DNA of 64,000 nucleotides from Chiridota heheva (lineage: Eukaryota > Echinodermata > Holothuroidea > Apodida > Chiridotidae), in NCBI GenBank assembly GCA_020152595.1, contig JAIGNY010000310.1, positions 1-64,000 of the forward strand, read 5' to 3'. Below, one piece after another: positions 62,201 through 64,000 of the stretch. How positions within the stretch are numbered: the first letter of the stretch is position 1; every line of letters begins with the position of its first letter. The notes below the pieces were generated by a model that did no database searches, had not been told where the DNA came from, and saw nothing but the letters and a program-made list of their open reading frames with translations. The position numbers and the translations under genes were made by a program.

Positions 62201-63809
62201 TTGATCCATTGTGTTTTGATTTGTTGTCATTTCATCTAATTGTGCAGCTTTGATCCATTGTGTTTTGATTTGTTGTCATTACATCTAATTGTGCAGCTTG
62301 ATCCATTGTGTTTTGATTTGTTGTTATTTCATTTAATTGTGCAGCTTGATTCTTTATGTTTTGATTTGTTGTCATTTCATCTAATTGTGCAGCTTAATCC
62401 ATTGTGTTTTGATTTGTTGTCATTTCATCTAATTGTGCAGCTTGATCCATTGTGTTTTGGTGTGTTGTCGTTTCATCTAATTGTGTAGCTTAATCTATTA
62501 TGTTTTGATTTGTTGTTATTTCATCTAGTTGTGCAGCTTGATCTATTGTGTTTTGATTTGTTGTCATTTCATCTAATTGTGCAGCTTGATCCATTGTGTT
62601 TTGATTTGTTGTCATTTCATCTAATTGTGCAGCTTGATCCATTGTGTTTTGATTTGTTGTCTCTTCATCTAATTGTGCAGCTTGATCTATTGTGTTTTGA
62701 TTTGTTGTCATTTCATCTAATTGTGCAGCTTGATCCATTGTTTTGATTTGTTGTTATTTCATCTAATTGTGCAGCTTGATCCATTGTGTTTTGATTTGTT
62801 GTCATTTCATCTAATTGTGTAGCTTGATCTATTGTGTTTTGATTTGTTGTCATTTCATCTAATTGTGCAGCTTGATCTATTGTGTTTTGATTTGTTGTCA
62901 TTTCATCTAATTGTGCAGCTTGATCTATTGTGTTTTGATTTGTTGTCATTTCATCTAATTGTGCAGCTTGATCCATTGTGTTTTGATTTGTTGTCATTTC
63001 ATCTAATTGTGCAGCTTGATCTATTGTGTTTTGATTTGTTGTCATTTCATCTAATTGTGCAGCTTGATCCATTGTTTTGATTTGTTGTCATTTCATCTAA
63101 TTGTGCAGCTTGATCCATTGTGTTTTGATTTGTTGTCATTTCATCTAATTGTGCAGCTTGATCTATTGTGTTTTGATTTGTTGTCATTTCATCTAATTGT
63201 GCAGCTTGATCCATTGTTTTGACTTGTTGTTATTTCATCTAATTGTGCAGCTTGATCCATTGTGTTTTGATTTGTTGTCTCTTCATCTAATTGTGCAGCT
63301 TGATCCATTGTGTTTTGATTTGTTGTTATTTCATTTAATTGTGCAGCTTGATTCTTTATGTTTTGATTTGTTGTCATTTCATCTAATTGTGCAGCTTAAT
63401 CCATTGTGTTTTGATTTGTTGTCATTTCATCTAATTGTGCAGCTTGATCCATTGTGTTTTGGTGTGTTGTCGTTTCATCTAATTGTGTAGCTTAATCTAT
63501 TATGTTTTGATTTGTTGTTATTTCATCTAGTTGTGCAACTTGATCCATTGTGTTTTGATTTGTTATTTCATTTAATTGTGCAGCTTGATCCTTTATGTTT
63601 TGATTTGTTGTCATTTCATCTAATTGTGCAGCTTGATCCATTGTGTTTTGATTTGTTGTCATTTCATCTAATTGTGCAGCTTGATCCATTGTGTTTTGAT
63701 GTGTTGTCATTTCATATAAGTGTGTAGCTTGATCAATTATGTTTTGACTTGTTGTTATTTCATTTAATTGTGCAGCTTGATCCATTGTGTTTTGATTTGT
63801 TGTCATTTT
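59270..63809. repeat. 48-bp minisatellite, ~94 copies, grown from LINE stop-codon region
   Basis: The consensus unit runs CATCTAATTGTGCAGCTTGA, TCCATTGTGTTTTGATTTGT, TGTCATTT. The length of 48 bp equals 16 codons, so both strands stay open for long stretches (plus: IVQLDPLCFDLLSFHL; minus: MDQAAQLDEMTTNQNT). Neither is a plausible gene. Shortened units (TCCATTGTTTTGATT; TCCATTGTTATTTCAT) and variants (GCAGCTTTGTTTCATTG, GCTTAATTCACTG) recur as blocks, giving higher-order repeats of about 0.42 kb (59812, 60231) and about 1.0 kb (62240-62490 against 63245-63490). Confidence 0.96.
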
Positions 63810-63889
63810 TGTATTCTTGTTTTCGTATCTAATTTTCTTGTATGTAAATTGCTTTTCAATGTATTTACAAAATTAGCGCTATATAGATT

Positions 63890-64000
63890 AATGTATCATT
63901 ATCATTATTATTGTTATTATTATTATTATTATTATTATTAATAATATTATATTATAATTATTATTTTTCTTATTACTATTCCTATTACTATTATTATCAT
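63890..64000. repeat. ATT/TTA microsatellite at LINE 3' terminus
   Basis: TATCATTATCATTATTATTG then repeated ATT continues to about 63940 and degenerates towards the window end. This is typical of the simple-repeat tails of L2-clade elements. Confidence 0.8.

Larger units (their letters stand above)
58600..63960 (+). mobile_element. L2-type LINE 3' end, including an internal 48-bp array and 3' tail
   Basis: The element's coding end (58615-59290), a large tandem array grown from its stop-codon region (59270-63809), and its 3'UTR plus tail (63810-63960) are collinear. The tail has TTAGCGCTATATAGATTAAT followed by ATT-rich microsatellite, the same type of end (GCGCTATATA + TTA repeats) as the SINE at 22878-23351. 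That suggests the SINE family and this LINE share a 3' recognition signal. It is 5'-truncated: no endonuclease or RT core is visible upstream. Confidence 0.75.

Noticed and set aside
59306-63806. Many 16-residue-repeat open frames on both strands (MDQAAQLDEMTTNQNT; IVQLDPLCFDLLSFHL)
   Set aside because: The 48-bp unit is a multiple of three with no stop in several frames, so openness is automatic. Frames are broken wherever a unit has an indel, which selection on a protein would not allow.

Overview
The window reads as eukaryotic nuclear DNA from a marine invertebrate. It is A/T-rich, densely filled with satellites and retrotransposon debris, and its only cellular coding signal is short exons with GT/AG boundaries. 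Echinoderm (sea urchin, sea star or sea cucumber) is my best guess, with lancelet or hemichordate as alternatives. The grounds are DIRS-type and L2/CR1-type retroelements, a tRNA-derived SINE with a (TTA)n tail, and exons that look like death-effector and HECT-ligase-like families common in those animals. This is inference; no species-diagnostic gene is present.

Layout. Positions 1-6159 and 8890-15354 are two copies of one tandem segmental duplication (period about 8.9 kb; the first copy is cut by the window edge). Each carries the same broken LINE fragment and a (TA)n tract of very different length. The 2.7 kb between them holds a (TA)n tract of about 300 bp inside a foldback structure and a small MITE-like element. 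From 15.9 to 24.6 kb there are plus-strand exon candidates of one gene. One encodes a C-x2-C...H-x3-C zinc finger and one an acidic linker, and the introns are packed with minisatellites, a SINE and tandem repeats. From 24.7 to 35 kb the DNA is mostly non-coding, with degenerate 'TTTCCCGAAAAT' repeat fields and an antisense LINE reverse-transcriptase fragment. At 35.1-36.4 kb a LINE 3' end is interrupted by about 15 copies of a 57-bp unit. At 36.45-43.08 kb lies an almost full-length, frameshifted DIRS-like tyrosine-recombinase retrotransposon on the minus strand, with inverted terminal repeats and an internal complementary region.

From 43.1 to 48.7 kb there is little beyond a diverged repeat pair. 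Then come a 39-copy 22-bp array in which nearly every unit holds the E-box palindrome CACGTG (48.70-49.56 kb), a 73-bp array (51.0-52.1 kb) and two minus-strand exons of a death-effector-domain-like gene (52.7-53.7 kb). A second copy of the GGGTGG-rich repeat family follows (55-56.3 kb), then a field of repeats carrying DR1 nuclear-receptor-like half-site pairs (56.3-57.1 kb). The last 5.4 kb is an L2-type LINE 3' end (58.6-63.96 kb) whose stop codon/3'UTR junction has expanded into about 94 copies of a 48-bp unit.

The most striking observation is that two unrelated-looking LINE fragments (35.4 kb and 59.3 kb) both carry large minisatellites grown from the last codons of ORF2. In each case the array unit matches LINE coding sequence and the LINE resumes intact after the array. 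Apart from the two exon clusters I see no functional protein-coding gene. All long open frames over the arrays are by-products of repeat units whose length is divisible by three.
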